Below, piece after piece: positions 15,134-15,912 of a stretch of 15,912 nucleotides of DNA. Origin of the DNA: Hyphomicrobiaceae bacterium UBA4118 (GTDB taxonomy: Bacteria; Pseudomonadota; Alphaproteobacteria; Rhizobiales; Methyloligellaceae); NCBI GenBank assembly GCA_002383105.1, contig DFXC01000193.1:8317-24228 (forward strand), given 5' to 3'. Within the stretch, counting starts at the first letter, position 1; each line of letters begins with the position of its first letter. The position numbers and the translations under genes are program-made. Below the pieces are notes generated by a model. The model was not told where the DNA came from, made no database searches, and saw only the letters and a program-made list of their open reading frames with translations.

Positions 15134-15337
15134 CCCGTTGCTTGACTTCGCGATTTAACCCTGGAGGGCGCGCCGGACAGACGCGGATGGCAGAACCTAG
15201 CCAATGGCGCTACGCCGCTCCAGTGTCATATTCGCCTCGCCGGGCTGGCTGGCTGATGGCTCACGGCATTGAACCGCGGGGCGGAATGAACTAGGAAGCC
15301 GGGATCCCGGCATTCGTCGCATCCAAGGGCACATTCC
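15134..15337. other. Divergent intergenic region between the cyclase and UDP-glucose dehydrogenase genes
   Basis: These 204 bases separate two divergent genes and should contain both promoters. I could not find a convincing -35/-10 pair on either strand. A TTGACT at about 15142 has no matching -10. No small reading frame with a good ribosome-binding site stands out. The one clear structure is the 14-bp palindrome at 15298-15311. Confidence 0.5.
15298..15311. repeat. Perfect 14-bp palindrome upstream of UDP-glucose dehydrogenase
   Basis: GCCGGGATCCCGGC is a perfect inverted repeat with no spacer, 26 bases before the GTG start. It could be an operator for a dimeric regulator or fold as a small hairpin in the leader. 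In GC-rich DNA such a palindrome can also arise by chance. Confidence 0.5.
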
Positions 15338-15912
15338 GTGAACATCTGCATGATCGGGGCGGGCTATGTCGGCCTCGTCTCTGCCGCCTGCTTCTGCGAA
15401 TTCGGCTGGAAGGTTGCCTGCACCGACAAGGATGCGGAGCGGATCGAGCAGCTCCGTGGCGGGCATGTGCCGATCTACGAGCCGCGCCTCGAGGAGCTGC
15501 TTCAGCGCAACCTGCGCATGGGGCGGATCAGCTTCTCTACCGAGCTTGCGCCGGCGGTGGGCGAGGCGGACCTCGTGTTCCTCGCCGTGGGCACGCCGAT
15601 GCGGCGAGGCGACGGGCATGCCGATCTCAGCTTCGTCTTCCAGGCGGTCGAGGAGCTTGCGCCTCACCTCAAGGACTTCACCGTGATCGCGACCAAGTCC
15701 ACGGTCCCGGTCGGGACCAGCCGCGAGATCGAGCGGCGCCTCAGGTTGCTCCGCCCCGACGCCGATTTCGCGGTCTGCTCGAACCCCGAATTCTTGCGCG
15801 AAGGCTCCGCCATCTACGATTTCACCCATCCCGACCGCGTGCTCGTCGGCTGCGACGAAGAGCGCGCCCAGGAGCTTATGGAGCGTCTCTACAAGCCGCT
15901 CACCTTGCGCAA
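15338..15912 (+). CDS. ugd: UDP-glucose 6-dehydrogenase, N-terminal part (runs off the window)
   Basis: The first 191 residues of a UDP-glucose/GDP-mannose dehydrogenase, which oxidises UDP-glucose to UDP-glucuronate with two NAD+ for exopolysaccharide, lipopolysaccharide or capsule synthesis. The NAD-binding Rossmann motif GAGYVG is at residues 7-12 in MNICMIGAGYVGLVSA. EPRLEELL, AVGTPMRRGDGHADLS, TKSTVPVGTS and NPEFLREGSA (149-158) follow the family order, and HPDRVLVG follows them. The catalytic cysteine lies beyond the window edge. The start is GTG at 15338, placed 8 bases after AAGGG; the ATG four codons later would cut into the first beta-strand of the NAD fold. Symbols in use include ugd, udg, tuaD and rkpK. 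UDP-glucose specificity rather than GDP-mannose is inferred from overall similarity. Confidence 0.93.
   Translation, partial: MNICMIGAGYVGLVSAACFCEFGWKVACTDKDAERIEQLRGGHVPIYEPRLEELLQRNLRMGRISFSTELAPAVGEADLVFLAVGTPMRRGDGHADLSFVFQAVEELAPHLKDFTVIATKSTVPVGTSREIERRLRLLRPDADFAVCSNPEFLREGSAIYDFTHPDRVLVGCDEERAQELMERLYKPLTLR

Noticed and set aside
14096..15145. A 349-codon plus-strand frame opposite the CHASE2 cyclase
   Set aside because: The composition is that of an antisense shadow, and the cyclase gene is strongly supported by motifs across its length.
1..15912. CRISPR arrays, insertion sequences, prophage, tRNA or rRNA genes
   Set aside because: No regularly spaced repeats, terminal inverted repeats with a transposase, phage-type genes or cloverleaf-forming sequences were seen on reading both strands.

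Overview
The window looks like ordinary chromosomal DNA of a high-GC alphaproteobacterium, most likely of the order Hyphomicrobiales (Rhizobiales). This is an inference from the strong G/C bias at third codon positions, the NifU-like/cupin/yidD/thrS cluster, the CHASE2 adenylate cyclase with its PPPPxWDG tail, and the small cyclic-nucleotide-binding protein. I see no insertion sequence, phage gene, CRISPR array, tRNA or rRNA. Coding density is high, and no gene-free stretch exceeds about 210 bases.

Layout. Positions 168-3410 (+): NifU-like Fe-S scaffold, cupin and yidD have overlapping ends and read as one operon. They are followed by thrS, which has its own 84-base leader. That leader contains a hairpin whose loop reads CUGGUA, like the anticodon loop of a tRNA-Thr, next to the thrS ribosome-binding site. 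Positions 3415-5586 (-): an exported VWA-domain protein converging on thrS. Positions 5765-6965 (+): a YdjA-like nitroreductase and a flavin reductase. Positions 6994-7764 (-): NAD kinase. Positions 7870-9713 (+): cutA and glpK, overlapping by 4 bases.

Positions 9778-12506 (+): a Pho-box-like tandem repeat precedes a very small cyclic-nucleotide-binding protein and a SulP-type anion transporter that carries STAS and cyclic-nucleotide-binding domains at its C-terminus. Converging on it with a 12-base gap is a minus-strand pair (12519-15133): a CHASE2 adenylate cyclase and a small DUF3307 membrane protein. From 15338 (+) a UDP-glucose 6-dehydrogenase begins and runs off the right edge.

The parts that invite a functional story are two. 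The first is the thrS leader, which may mimic tRNA for translational autoregulation. The second is a possible cAMP/anion-transport locus (9778-15133): a putative cAMP producer sits next to two proteins with cAMP-type phosphate-binding cassettes, one fused to an anion transporter, under a possible phosphate-starvation promoter. Both are inferences from sequence; the gene identifications themselves are mostly firm.
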